Of a stretch of 64,000 bases of DNA, positions 9,987-18,334 are shown piece by piece. Origin of the DNA: Bog-473 sp963737745 (lineage in GTDB: Bacteria > Actinomycetota > Acidimicrobiia > Acidimicrobiales > RAAP-2); assembly GCA_963737745.1 (NCBI GenBank), contig CAVTTR010000011.1:62001-126000 (forward strand), written 5' to 3'. The notes under the pieces were generated by a model that saw nothing but the letters and a program-made list of their open reading frames with translations, was not told the origin of the DNA and ran no database searches. Each line of letters opens with the position of its first letter. Position 1 is the stretch's first letter. The translations under genes were made by a program, and so were the position numbers.

Positions 9987-12182
9987 ATGACCGCCGATCC
10001 CGACCTGATGACGCCGCCTTGGGAATCTCATGAGCGGTTGACGCCGCCCACGCTGCAAGAAATAGAGGCGTTCGGGTATCAGCGTTTCACGAACCGGGAG
10101 CAGTCGCGTCTCGATTTTGGTGCACGCTTGCTCGATCTGGCCGAGGACGGCAGCGTTCCTCTGTTGGAGCGGACCAAGTTCATGGCCATCTTCTCCGAGT
10201 TGCTCGACGAGTTCTATCAAGTCCGGGTGGCTGCGCTGGAGGATCAGGTGGCGGCTGGCGTGCGTACCCGCTCGGTCGACGGACTGCGACCGGGTGAGCA
10301 GCTGAAGATGATCCGGGCCCGGGTCGAGGAATTGGTGGCTCGCCAGGATGCGATCTTCCTCCAGCAAATCGTCCCGGCCCTGGCGGACGCTGGCGTGCGC
10401 TTCTCGGACTGGTCATCGCTCGACGACGACGACCGGATCCACCTGGTCGATGTCTTCCAGCGTCAGATCTTTCCCGTTTTGACTCCGCTGGCGGTGGACC
10501 CGGGCCACCCTTTTCCCTACATCTCGAACCTCTCGCTCAACCTGGTTGTCCAGGTGCAGGACCCCTCCACGGGCGAGCGCCGGATCGCACGCGTCAAGGT
10601 CCCGCCGGTCCTGCCGCGTTTCGTCGTGATGCCGGACGGGGAACGGTTCGTTCCTTTGGAACAGGTGATTGCAGCACACCTCGACACCCTGTTCCCCGGA
10701 ATGACCGTGGGGGAGCACTATGCCTTCCGGGTGACGCGCAACGCTGATCTGGCCCTCGAAGAAGACGAGGCCGACGATCTTCTGGTGGCGATCGAAATGG
10801 AGTTACGCCGCCGCCGTTTCGGCCGGGCCTTGCGGCTCGAGGTGGGCGCCGACATGAATGACGAGCTCGTCGAGCTGTTGTCGACGGAGCTCGAGGTGGC
10901 GGCCGACGGGGTCTTTCGCGTCGGAGCGCCCTTGGATCTCAGCGGTCTGTGGGGCGTCTACGCCCTCGATCGCCCCGACCTGCACGTCGAAACGTGGACG
11001 CCGATGACGCCGGCCCGTTTGGCCACGGCGGCGCATGAGCCGACCGAGCTCTTCGCCCAACTGCGCGAACGTGACGTGCTGGTGCATCATCCCTACGATT
11101 CGTTTGCCACTTCGGTGGAGGCGTTCATCGCCCAAGCAGCAGAAGACCCGGCGGTATTGGGGATCAAGCAGACGCTCTATCGCACCGGCGGGGACAGCCC
11201 GATCGTGGCCTCCCTGATCCGGGCGGCCGAGAATGGGAAGCAAGTGGCGGCCATCGTCGAACTAAAGGCCCGCTTCGACGAAGAGGCGAACATCGGTTGG
11301 GCCCGCGCCCTGGAAGAGGCCGGCGTGCACGTCGTCTACGGGATCGTGGGCCTGAAGACCCATTCGAAGACGGCGCTCGTCCTTCGGCGCGAAGAAGACG
11401 GCGTGCGCCACTACTGCCACGTGGGCACCGGAAACTACAACTCCAAGACGGCCCGGGTCTACGAGGACATCGGCCTTCTCACGGCCAATGAGGAAGTGGG
11501 AAGCGATGTGGGGGAGTTGTTCAACTACCTCACCGGGTTCTCGCGTCATGCCGACTACCGCCAGATCCTCGTATCGCCGGTCACCGTTCGCAAGAGGATC
11601 CTGGCCATGATCGAGGAGCAGACCGAAGCGGGGCCCGAGGGACGTATCGTCCTCAAGCTGAACGGGTTGACCGACGCCACCATGATCGACGCGCTGTATC
11701 GCGCTTCTGGAGCTGGCGTGCCGATCGATCTCTCCGTGCGGGGCTTGTGCCGCCTCCGTCCGGGGATTGCCGACTTGTCCGAGAACATCTCGGTCCGCTC
11801 GTTGGTGGGAAGTTTCCTCGAGCATTCACGCATCTATCGATTCGGCGGGGAGCCGAAGAACCCCGAGGTCGGTCCGGGATTGCCTCTGAAGCTCTATATC
11901 GGCTCCGCCGATCTGATGGGCCGCAATCTGGATCGACGGGTTGAGGTTCTCGCTCCAATCAGTGACCCCGAACTCCAGGCACGCATTTTCGAGATCCTCG
12001 ACCTCGTCTTCGCCGACGAGACCAACACGTGGCAGCTCGGCTCGGATCGTCGTTGGAGGCGGGTGGAGAACGTGCACGGGATCAGCGCGCAGAATCGGCT
12101 GAAGGAACTGGCAATCGAACGGGCCCGCCGACGTCGTGACAGTGAGCTCCTTCTGGGCGACGAGGATCGGGCCGACAGCTAG
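9987..12182 (+). CDS. ppk: Polyphosphate kinase 1
   Basis: Makes polyphosphate reversibly from ATP. 731 residues with an intact frame. The N-terminal and head domains are followed by two phospholipase-D-like halves. GLKTHSKTALVLRREEDGV and HVGTGNYNSKTARVYEDIG belong to the first catalytic half and carry the His that becomes phosphorylated. FLEHSRIYRFG lies in the second. The AAENGKQVAAIVELKARFDE stretch is the conserved ATP-site loop. The ATG at 9987 (MTADPD) is chosen over an upstream start at 9960. TAGGAT lies 13 bp before it, but promoter evidence is weak. Convergent with the DUF1345 gene. Confidence 0.96.
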   Translation: MTADPDLMTPPWESHERLTPPTLQEIEAFGYQRFTNREQSRLDFGARLLDLAEDGSVPLLERTKFMAIFSELLDEFYQVRVAALEDQVAAGVRTRSVDGLRPGEQLKMIRARVEELVARQDAIFLQQIVPALADAGVRFSDWSSLDDDDRIHLVDVFQRQIFPVLTPLAVDPGHPFPYISNLSLNLVVQVQDPSTGERRIARVKVPPVLPRFVVMPDGERFVPLEQVIAAHLDTLFPGMTVGEHYAFRVTRNADLALEEDEADDLLVAIEMELRRRRFGRALRLEVGADMNDELVELLSTELEVAADGVFRVGAPLDLSGLWGVYALDRPDLHVETWTPMTPARLATAAHEPTELFAQLRERDVLVHHPYDSFATSVEAFIAQAAEDPAVLGIKQTLYRTGGDSPIVASLIRAAENGKQVAAIVELKARFDEEANIGWARALEEAGVHVVYGIVGLKTHSKTALVLRREEDGVRHYCHVGTGNYNSKTARVYEDIGLLTANEEVGSDVGELFNYLTGFSRHADYRQILVSPVTVRKRILAMIEEQTEAGPEGRIVLKLNGLTDATMIDALYRASGAGVPIDLSVRGLCRLRPGIADLSENISVRSLVGSFLEHSRIYRFGGEPKNPEVGPGLPLKLYIGSADLMGRNLDRRVEVLAPISDPELQARIFEILDLVFADETNTWQLGSDRRWRRVENVHGISAQNRLKELAIERARRRRDSELLLGDEDRADS

Positions 12183-12197
12183 AGCGAGACGGTCGTG

Positions 12198-12851
12198 TCA
12201 GTGCAGGAGGCTGGCGACCACATTGATCACCAGACCCACAATCACCGCACCGAACACGTACGACAACAAGGCGTGGATGAGGGCGACGCGACGCATCGGT
12301 TTTGAGGTCAAATTGGTGTCCGAAACCTGGAACGTCATGCCGATCGTGACAGCGAGGTAGGCAAAGTCCAAATACGTCGGTGGTTCGTCCTCGTTGAAGT
12401 CAATGCCACCCTCGGGCACGCCGTAGTACACCCGGGCATAGCGCAGCGTGAACGTGGTGTGGACAAGTGCCCACGACAGGGCCACACTGAGCACGCCGAG
12501 CGCGATCAGATACGCCTTCGTGCCTCCGGTCGTGCTGCCCGCCCGCTCCAGCAGCAAGGCGACTGCAGCCAGAACGGCCACTCCGGCCGTGAGAACCATG
12601 AGGTCAGAGAGCGGGAGACTCGGATCTTGCCGCAGCGCACTTTCCTTCGTCTCGGCCGGGGTCAAGCGTAAATGTGAGAACCAGACAGAAGAGAGGAGGA
12701 CCGCCACCCCCACATCCCATCCCACCAAAATGGCGGACTGCCAAATGGTGTAGCGCGAGCTGAACAAGGAGAACACGATCCCCACCGCCGCACCGAGTAC
12801 GGCGCCCATGCTCACCCGTATGCCTGCAGACCCTCGCAGGCGCGCCTTCAT
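12198..12851 (-). CDS. DUF1345 membrane protein
   Basis: 217 residues with about five membrane segments. DUF1345 signatures are SWALVHTTFTLRYARVYY, GGIDFNEDEPPTYLDFAY and GMTFQVSDTNLTSKPMRR. The function of the family is unknown. The ATG at 12851 is in frame. However, the only good promoter-like hexamer (TACGAT at 12877-12882) points to an ATG at 12870 that is out of frame by one base. Either the shorter start is used or a base is wrong in between. Convergent with ppk. Confidence 0.85.
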   Translation of the reverse strand: MKARLRGSAGIRVSMGAVLGAAVGIVFSLFSSRYTIWQSAILVGWDVGVAVLLSSVWFSHLRLTPAETKESALRQDPSLPLSDLMVLTAGVAVLAAVALLLERAGSTTGGTKAYLIALGVLSVALSWALVHTTFTLRYARVYYGVPEGGIDFNEDEPPTYLDFAYLAVTIGMTFQVSDTNLTSKPMRRVALIHALLSYVFGAVIVGLVINVVASLLH

Positions 12852-12998
12852 GCTGTCGCGCGCTGCTCATGAGGGCATCGTAGGGCGACCCCGTCCCGTA
12901 ACGAGGGACCGGGGTGTACCATGGAGCCGCCTTCGACAGCGAGGGTTTGTGAGGGATGGCCTATCAGCTGCCCCCCAAAACCTTGGAGGTACGACGAC

Positions 12999-13133
12999 AT
13001 GTCGAGAACCTCACCGTCGGTGACTGGGAGCCGAACCCCATTACTCCCCCTCTCTGGGGTCTATTTCGACGTGACCCAGGCCGTTGAAGGTGTGGGTGGG
13101 CGCCGGGCCGTCTCCCTTCGCATTCGCACCTGA
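12999..13133 (+). CDS. Possible 44-residue leader ORF before the STAS gene
   Basis: An ATG at 12999 is preceded by a good Shine-Dalgarno sequence (GGAGGT at 12985-12990, eight-base spacing), one of the strongest ribosome sites in the window. The frame encodes 44 residues without a recognisable domain and stops at 13131-13133, one base before the GTG at 13135. Two explanations are possible: a short coupled leader peptide, or the true STAS start displaced by a base error. A TACCAT hexamer at 12917-12922 could be the promoter -10. The rest of 12852-12998 shows nothing else. Confidence 0.3.
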   Translation: MSRTSPSVTGSRTPLLPLSGVYFDVTQAVEGVGGRRAVSLRIRT

Positions 13134-13134
13134 C

Positions 13135-13504
13135 GTGTTCGGCGCTGATCGTTCCTTGTCCGACTTTTCGATTGGCGCCAGTTTTGTAGACGGGCAGGTC
13201 GTCCTCGCGCTCCGGGGCGAGGTTGACGTGTTGACGGCGCCCGAGTTCGATGCCTTCTTCGCCACCACGATCGAGAGGGGCTACCGCACGGTAATGCTCG
13301 ACCTGGTCGGACTTCGCTTCATGGACGCTTCGGGCCTGACGGTGATCGCACAGAATGCCGACCGCCTCGAGGTTCTGGGGGGCACGCTCACGATTCGCAC
13401 CCCGGCCGCATTGATCCGCCAGATGCTCGACATCACCGGGTTCGCCCGCCTGGTGATATTAGGGGACGACGAGTCCGAATACGGACAACCGAGTCACCTA
13501 TCTG
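13135..13504 (+). CDS. STAS-domain (anti-sigma-factor-antagonist-like) segment
   Basis: About 120 residues with the STAS fold pattern: VDGQVVLALRGEVDVLTAPE, then VMLDLVGLRFMDASGLTVI, in which the Ser of DASG is the site phosphorylated in SpoIIAA-type antagonists, then LIRQMLDITGFARLVIL. The frame stays open far past 13504, but beyond that point the protein-like signal moves to the frame of the GAF-ANTAR gene. So this is probably the N-terminal part of one STAS-GAF-ANTAR protein split by a one-base indel near 13500. The start is uncertain: GTG 13135, TTG 13156 or TTG 13084. Confidence 0.65.
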
Positions 13505-14203
13505 TTGACGACGAGTGTGAAGCAGTTCACCGCCATCCACTCCGACGACGAGGTGATCGACGGGGCGCTGCGTCTGGCCGCTTCCCTCGCGCGCGTCCTC
13601 GTGCCCGGAGCCGACGGCGTCAGTGTGTCGTTGCGACGCCGCGGCAAGCTCGCCACCGTCGCGGCGACGGACCAGACCATTTCCGCCATGGACGCCACGC
13701 AGTACGACACCGCCGAAGGCCCGTGTGTCGATGCCTCGACCCTGGGCCACCTGTCGTATGTCGCATCGTTAGAGAACGAAACACGGTGGCCCTCATTCAC
13801 CCCGCGGGCGCAGGCGCTCGGCATCCGGGCCATATTGTCGGCACCCCTGCTGGTGCGGACCCGCGCCGTGGGTGCGCTCAACATCTACGCGCGTATGCCG
13901 GGTGCATTTCCCCCGGCGGCCCAAGAGGTGGCGGCGCGGTTCGCCTTCGAGACGGCGACGATCTTGAACGAGGAAGAAACGAGCGTGGCCGAAGATCACC
14001 TTTCCGTACGCTTCCTCGGGGCCCTCCGCGCCCGCGAGGTGATCGCGCAGGCCCAGGGTGTGCTCATGGAACGCGACGGGTTGGCCGAGGACGACGCCTA
14101 TCGCGCCCTCCGACTGCTCTCTCTCGAGAACGGCCGGCCGTTGCAAGAGCGGGCGGAGGTCATCGTTGACTCCACCCGCCGCCCAGAACGACCCGATGGC
14201 TGA
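13505..14203 (+). CDS. GAF-ANTAR regulator (probably fused to the preceding STAS domain)
   Basis: A GAF domain covers residues ~10-160 (SLRRRGKLATVAATDQT, YDTAEGPCVDAS, APLLVRTRAVGALNIYAR). A short ANTAR domain follows at ~178-225 (REVIAQAQGVLMERDGLAE, then AYRALRLLSLENGRPL). ANTAR domains bind paired RNA hairpins and cause antitermination; GAF senses small molecules or redox state. The only start in this frame is TTG 13505, immediately at the end of the STAS segment, which supports a single three-domain protein. It overlaps the ATG of the next small gene by eight bases. No ANTAR target hairpins are evident nearby. Confidence 0.82.
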   Translation: MTTSVKQFTAIHSDDEVIDGALRLAASLARVLVPGADGVSVSLRRRGKLATVAATDQTISAMDATQYDTAEGPCVDASTLGHLSYVASLENETRWPSFTPRAQALGIRAILSAPLLVRTRAVGALNIYARMPGAFPPAAQEVAARFAFETATILNEEETSVAEDHLSVRFLGALRAREVIAQAQGVLMERDGLAEDDAYRALRLLSLENGRPLQERAEVIVDSTRRPERPDG

Positions 14204-14495
14204 TGTCCCGATTGATCAACTCGATCTGTTCCGCCGCGACGCCGCACTTTCGCACGGCGAGTTGTGGTTGCGGTACTTCGAGCTGGGCGGCATGAGCACG
14301 GGCTTGCAGCTCGAGGCGTACCTGTACGGCGCCCTCGAGCCGAGCCGCCACGATCACGACGTGATCGCCCATGCCCTCAACGAGCGCTTTGTCGAACTGG
14401 GAGGGAACCATCCCGTGCCGTACATCGAGGACGGCGAAGAAGACGGCGACGGGAGAGATCGGCGCCGGCGTAGCGATGACCCTGACCCCGTATAA
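14196..14495 (+). CDS. Small conserved actinobacterial protein of unknown function
   Basis: 99 residues. The conserved core reads SHGELWLRYFELGGMSTGLQ, then LEAYLYGAL, then HDVIAHALNERFVELGGNHP, followed by an acidic and charged tail. It is probably soluble and helical. I recognise it as a conserved small protein often near GAF/ANTAR regulators but know no function. It begins inside the end of the GAF-ANTAR gene (ATG 14196, previous stop 14203), so the two are probably coupled and may work together. It ends 21 bp from the stop of the opposite-strand gene. Confidence 0.7.
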   Translation: MADVPIDQLDLFRRDAALSHGELWLRYFELGGMSTGLQLEAYLYGALEPSRHDHDVIAHALNERFVELGGNHPVPYIEDGEEDGDGRDRRRRSDDPDPV

Positions 14496-14516
14496 GGGCG
14501 CGTCGGTGACCCCGAG

Positions 14517-15623
14517 TTAGTTCACCAAACCGGATGGTCCCGTGTCCGGTTGCAGCTTGCCAAAAGCGAAGCGGGACCGGCCGAAGCGCAACGAGAGATA
14601 GGCCACCCCGCCGAACGGGATCGGAAGCCAGAAGTTCACGAGACGCCAGCACAGCACGCCTGCCGTCGCTGTCCCCCCGGCCACGCCGAACCCGGTGAGC
14701 ACCGAGACGACGGTTAGTTCGACCACGCCCAGTCCGCCCGGCGTAATGGGGATGACCGCCAAAATGTTGGCCAAGCCATAGGCGACCAGCAGATCGATGG
14801 GAGAGACGTGGGCCCCGAAGGCGAAGAGGAAGATCCACAGCGACGCCGCATCGAGGAGCCAGTTGACGGCGGCCCAGGTGCCAGCCCGGTAGAGCACCGG
14901 CGGGCTCTTGGTGAGCACCTTGGTACGGTCGGCCACCTTCTTCACCAGTGACGTCACGGTGTCGGGGTTGACGAAGGGCAGACGAGACGCAAGTCGGTGG
15001 ACGAACTGTTCGGCCTGTTTCTCCCCCCGGGTCAAGAGTGCGATGAGCCCGGCGAAGATCGAGAGCAGCAACACACCCAAAATGGCTGCGAACCCGTAGA
15101 GCGGGTTGTAGCCCCGAAGTGGAATGGACACCAGGAGGGCGAGCCAGAAAATGCCGTTGAGCACCACCGCAGACCCGATGCCCTGGGTGGCCAGCCCGAA
15201 CGCCGCCGTGGTCCCAGGCACTTCGGACTCGGTCAGTAGGCGGTAGCTCACCGCCGTCCCGGGCACGGTGCCGCCCGGGAGGACATGACTGATGGCGAGG
15301 GCCCACATGTTGATGCGGAAGATCCGAAACAGGCTCGGCGCATCCGGGGAAAGGACGGTGTGGGTGAGCTGGGCGTAGGCGGCCAGGGAGGCCAGCTCGA
15401 GTGCAGCGCCGAGGATGAGCCAGAGGAAGTTGAGATGGCCGAGCTGACGAAACTCCTTGCGGGCGCTCGCTAACTCGGGAAGCAAGATGTATTCGCCCAC
15501 GAAGAAGAGCACCAGGAACATCAGCGTGATCTTCACGTTGCGTGGGATCCAGCGACGTTTGACCTTGGCTGGTGGGCCAACCTCGGGCCCGTCGGCGTCG
15601 GCGTCGGCGTCCATCCCCATCAT
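14517..15623 (-). CDS. Flippase-like integral membrane protein (LPG synthase TM region family)
   Basis: 368 residues with eight or so membrane helices, of the family covering the membrane half of lysylphosphatidylglycerol synthase and YbhN-like proteins. Signatures are INMWALAISHVLPGGTVPGT and NILAVIPITPGGLGVVELTV. Such proteins are thought to move lipids or lipid-linked sugars; the substrate here is unknown. The ATG at 15623 has AGAAGG about nine bases upstream and an ATGATGGGG run, making it the best start. The N terminus contains a DADADADG stretch encoded by a GCCGAC repeat. It is divergent from the AI-2E permease gene, with 43 bp between starts. Confidence 0.85.
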   Translation of the reverse strand: MMGMDADADADGPEVGPPAKVKRRWIPRNVKITLMFLVLFFVGEYILLPELASARKEFRQLGHLNFLWLILGAALELASLAAYAQLTHTVLSPDAPSLFRIFRINMWALAISHVLPGGTVPGTAVSYRLLTESEVPGTTAAFGLATQGIGSAVVLNGIFWLALLVSIPLRGYNPLYGFAAILGVLLLSIFAGLIALLTRGEKQAEQFVHRLASRLPFVNPDTVTSLVKKVADRTKVLTKSPPVLYRAGTWAAVNWLLDAASLWIFLFAFGAHVSPIDLLVAYGLANILAVIPITPGGLGVVELTVVSVLTGFGVAGGTATAGVLCWRLVNFWLPIPFGGVAYLSLRFGRSRFAFGKLQPDTGPSGLVN

Positions 15624-15666
15624 GATTTCACGTCCTTCTCGGGGCGAAAGCTGTAATGCTGGCCCG

Positions 15667-16815
15667 ATGTCGGAAGAACACCCGGACACCTGGCGATCGC
15701 GCCTCGGCGATACCGCCGGACGTCGCGGCGTGCCACTGGCCACAATCGTTGTCACCGTTCTGGTGGCCATTGCCTTCATCGATCTGAACGCCGCCCTCAT
15801 CGTGGGGTTGTGGGTGTTGCGCAAGATCGTCCTCTATATGGTGATCGCCTTCTTCCTGACGGTGCTCTTCACACCGCCCATGCGTTTCCTCTCCCGGCAT
15901 GGGCTCTCGCACGGTGTGGCCGCCACCGTTATCTTTCTCGGCGGCCTCGTCATCATGGGCGGGCTGGTCTATCTCTTCGCCTCGCCCCTGGTGACCAGCG
16001 CCGTGCACTTCGGGCACCAGATCCCCCACCTGGTCAGCCAAACGAAGAAGGGCCGCGGGGCCCTCGGGCGCCTGGTCTATCGGCTCCACCTCCAGAAGTA
16101 CCTGTCTGAAGGTTCGACCAAGTTGACCAAGCAGATCACAAACGTGCTCAAACCGGCCACGGCTTTCTCGGTGGGGGCCGCTGCCCTCTCCACGCTGGTC
16201 ACCGTCGGCTCCATCGCCGTCTTGACCTTCTTCAGCATGTTGGAGGCGCCACGTTTGTGGACGGGGTTCCTCGGACTGTTCCACCCGACCACCGCCGTGC
16301 GCGTGGAGCGGGTGATCAACGAGTCGATCCGCTCGGTCACCGGCTACATGCTGGGCAACTTCTTGACCTCGGTCATTGCCGGCGTGATCATGGGTATCAG
16401 CCTGGCCATTCTTGGCGTGCCGTTTGCGCTGCTCCTAGGGGCCTTCGTGGCCCTGGTCGACCTCCTTCCCCTGGTCGGCGGCCTCTTGGCCGGGGTACCG
16501 GTGGTGGTCATCGCGGCCATCCACTCGGTCCCGGCCGGCATCGTGATGCTCATCGTCTTCCTCACCTATCAACAGATCGAGAACCACGTCCTCAACCCGG
16601 TCATCATGAGCCGGACGGTTCGGCTCAATCCGTTCTGGGTTTTGCTCGCCGTACTGATCGGTGCCACCCTCGGCGGTCGCTTCGGCTCTGACCTGGGCAC
16701 TTTCGTGGGCGCCCTCATCGGGATCCCCGTTGGAGGGGCGATCCAGGTCGTCGACGCGCGAGTTTCGCCGGGGACCGGGGGCGGCTGCCATTGGCAGACC
16801 CGTAGCCTAGAATGA
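15667..16815 (+). CDS. AI-2E/PerM family permease
   Basis: 382 residues. The PerM/YdiK family pattern is clear: N-terminal helices, a soluble segment (about 110-175), a helix-loop segment ending SIRSVTGYMLGNFLTSVIAG, then LGVPFALLLGAFVALVDLLP and LTYQQIENHVLNPVIMSR. Members export small molecules or ions (AI-2, Na+/H+), and the substrate cannot be told from sequence. The ATG at 15667 is in frame with the family start. The TGA overlaps the ATG of the mannosyltransferase gene (ATGA at 16812). Confidence 0.88.
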   Translation: MSEEHPDTWRSRLGDTAGRRGVPLATIVVTVLVAIAFIDLNAALIVGLWVLRKIVLYMVIAFFLTVLFTPPMRFLSRHGLSHGVAATVIFLGGLVIMGGLVYLFASPLVTSAVHFGHQIPHLVSQTKKGRGALGRLVYRLHLQKYLSEGSTKLTKQITNVLKPATAFSVGAAALSTLVTVGSIAVLTFFSMLEAPRLWTGFLGLFHPTTAVRVERVINESIRSVTGYMLGNFLTSVIAGVIMGISLAILGVPFALLLGAFVALVDLLPLVGGLLAGVPVVVIAAIHSVPAGIVMLIVFLTYQQIENHVLNPVIMSRTVRLNPFWVLLAVLIGATLGGRFGSDLGTFVGALIGIPVGGAIQVVDARVSPGTGGGCHWQTRSLE

Positions 16816-17618
16816 CCTGGGTGCGGCCCCTGGTGATCATTCCGACGTACAACGAGGCCGAGAACATCGAGCGCATCTTGTGCCGCATCGCCCAGTCGTT
16901 GCCCGAGGCGGGGGTGCTCGTGGTGGACGACGGGAGCCCCGACGGGACGGGCGATCTCGTCAAGAGCGCGGCGGCAGAACTCCCCGACGTCCATCTCATG
17001 GCCAGGGGCACCAAGGCCGGGCTCGGGAGCGCCTACCGCTCCGGCTTCGTATGGGGCATCGACAATGGGTACGACGTGCTGATCGAGATGGACGCCGACT
17101 TCTCGCATGACCCCGCCGCGCTCCCGACCTTGGTCAAGCCGCTGAACGAGGGCTACGACGTGGCCATTGGATCGCGCTACGTGAAGGGCGGCAAGGTCCC
17201 GAACTGGGCCCGTCATCGTCATCTTCTTTCGCAGGGCGGCAACAGGTACGCCGACGTGGTGCTCGGGCTCCGGGTGTCCGATTCGACGGCGGGTTTCCGT
17301 GCCTACACGTCCGACATCATGCAAAAGCTCGACCTTGCGGCCATCCGGGCCGAGGGCTACGGCTTCCAGATCGAGATGACCTACCGGGCCAAGCAGCAGG
17401 GAGCCCGCATCACCGAGGTGCCGATCACGTTCGTCGACCGGGTGGCGGGCGAGTCGAAGATGTCATCTCGCATCGTGTTCGAAGCGCTGGCTCTCGTCAC
17501 CTGGTGGGGTCTCGGGCGCGCCACCCGTGGCATCCGCCGGCCAACCTCGCCGTCGTACCGCCGGCCCATCGACCCCATTCCGCCCACGACGTCGGTCTCG
17601 AAGTCCCCCTCCGTATAG
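16812..17618 (+). CDS. Polyprenol-phosphate mannosyltransferase (GT2)
   Basis: Transfers mannose from GDP-mannose to polyprenyl phosphate, the donor for lipoglycan and protein mannosylation. 268 residues. GT2 signatures are VIIPTYNEAENIERIL, VVDDGSPDGTGDLV, IEMDADFSHDP (the DAD metal site) and STAGFRAYTSDIM, with VPITFVDRVAGESKMS at the C-terminal end of the domain. It has no membrane segment, like the catalytic half of actinobacterial Ppm1. A separate lipoprotein N-acyltransferase partner is not in the window. The start overlaps the permease stop. The response regulator begins nine bases after its stop. Confidence 0.9.
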   Translation: MTWVRPLVIIPTYNEAENIERILCRIAQSLPEAGVLVVDDGSPDGTGDLVKSAAAELPDVHLMARGTKAGLGSAYRSGFVWGIDNGYDVLIEMDADFSHDPAALPTLVKPLNEGYDVAIGSRYVKGGKVPNWARHRHLLSQGGNRYADVVLGLRVSDSTAGFRAYTSDIMQKLDLAAIRAEGYGFQIEMTYRAKQQGARITEVPITFVDRVAGESKMSSRIVFEALALVTWWGLGRATRGIRRPTSPSYRRPIDPIPPTTSVSKSPSV

Positions 17619-17626
17619 AGAGAGCC

Positions 17627-18334
17627 ATGGCCACCACCGAACTGCCCCTACCGCGCATCCTCGTCGTCGACGACGAGCCCAACATTGCCGAGCTGCTGTC
17701 GGTAGCGTTGCGCTTCGAGGGATACGACGTGCAGTCGGCCGCCACCGGGGTCGAGGCGCTCGATCTGGCCCGCACCTATCGTCCACATCTCGTCATGCTC
17801 GACGTGATGTTGCCCGACCTCGACGGCAACGAGGTGGGGCGGCGCCTGCGACTGCAGGGTGATCAGGTGCCAATCGTTTTCCTGACCGCCCGCGACACCG
17901 TGCAGGACAAGGTCGAAGGCCTGGCTCTCGGGGACGATTACGTCACCAAGCCGTTCAGCGTCGAGGAATTGATGGCTCGGGTGGCGGCAATCCTGCGGCG
18001 GGCCGGGGAGGTCGAAGCGGCTGACGCGTCCATCCTCCGTTTTGCCGACCTGACGATGCACATCGATACGCATGAGGTCTGGCGCCAGGATCAACCGATC
18101 GACCTCACCGCCACGGAGTTCAACCTGTTGCGGCACCTGCTCGAGAACCCGCGCCGCGTCATCTCGAAGTCTGAGCTCATCGACAACGTGTGGGGGTATG
18201 GCTTCAGCGGCGACCCGAACATCGTCGAGACGTACATCAGCTACCTGCGGAAGAAGATCGACGTGGTCGAGCCCGCGCTCATCCACACCATTCGACGAGT
18301 GGGGTACACCCTCCGGCTGCCTAAAGAGACGTGA
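17627..18334 (+). CDS. OmpR-family response regulator
   Basis: 235 residues. The receiver domain has the acidic pair VVDDEPN, phospho-acceptor Asp at about residue 59 (VMLDVMLPD), Thr in VFLTARD and Lys in VTKPFS. A winged-helix DNA-binding domain follows (LTATEFNLLRHLLENPRRVI, then NIVETYISYLRKKID). The receiver has GDDYV where GADDY is usual. The ATG at 17627 follows an AGAGAG stretch. It overlaps its histidine kinase by four bases, so the two form one regulatory system. It resembles the MprA/TrcR/TcrX group; the exact orthologue is not assignable. Confidence 0.93.
   Translation: MATTELPLPRILVVDDEPNIAELLSVALRFEGYDVQSAATGVEALDLARTYRPHLVMLDVMLPDLDGNEVGRRLRLQGDQVPIVFLTARDTVQDKVEGLALGDDYVTKPFSVEELMARVAAILRRAGEVEAADASILRFADLTMHIDTHEVWRQDQPIDLTATEFNLLRHLLENPRRVISKSELIDNVWGYGFSGDPNIVETYISYLRKKIDVVEPALIHTIRRVGYTLRLPKET

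Noticed and set aside
8421..10367. Very long open frame on the minus strand parallel to the SEDS gene
   Set aside because: It is a shadow frame of high-GC coding DNA, rich in Arg/Pro/His with no domain. The overlapping frame encodes a clear SEDS protein.
13505..14169. STAS reading frame continuing to 14169
   Set aside because: Past about 13504 that frame becomes low-complexity Arg-rich sequence, while the other frame encodes GAF-ANTAR.
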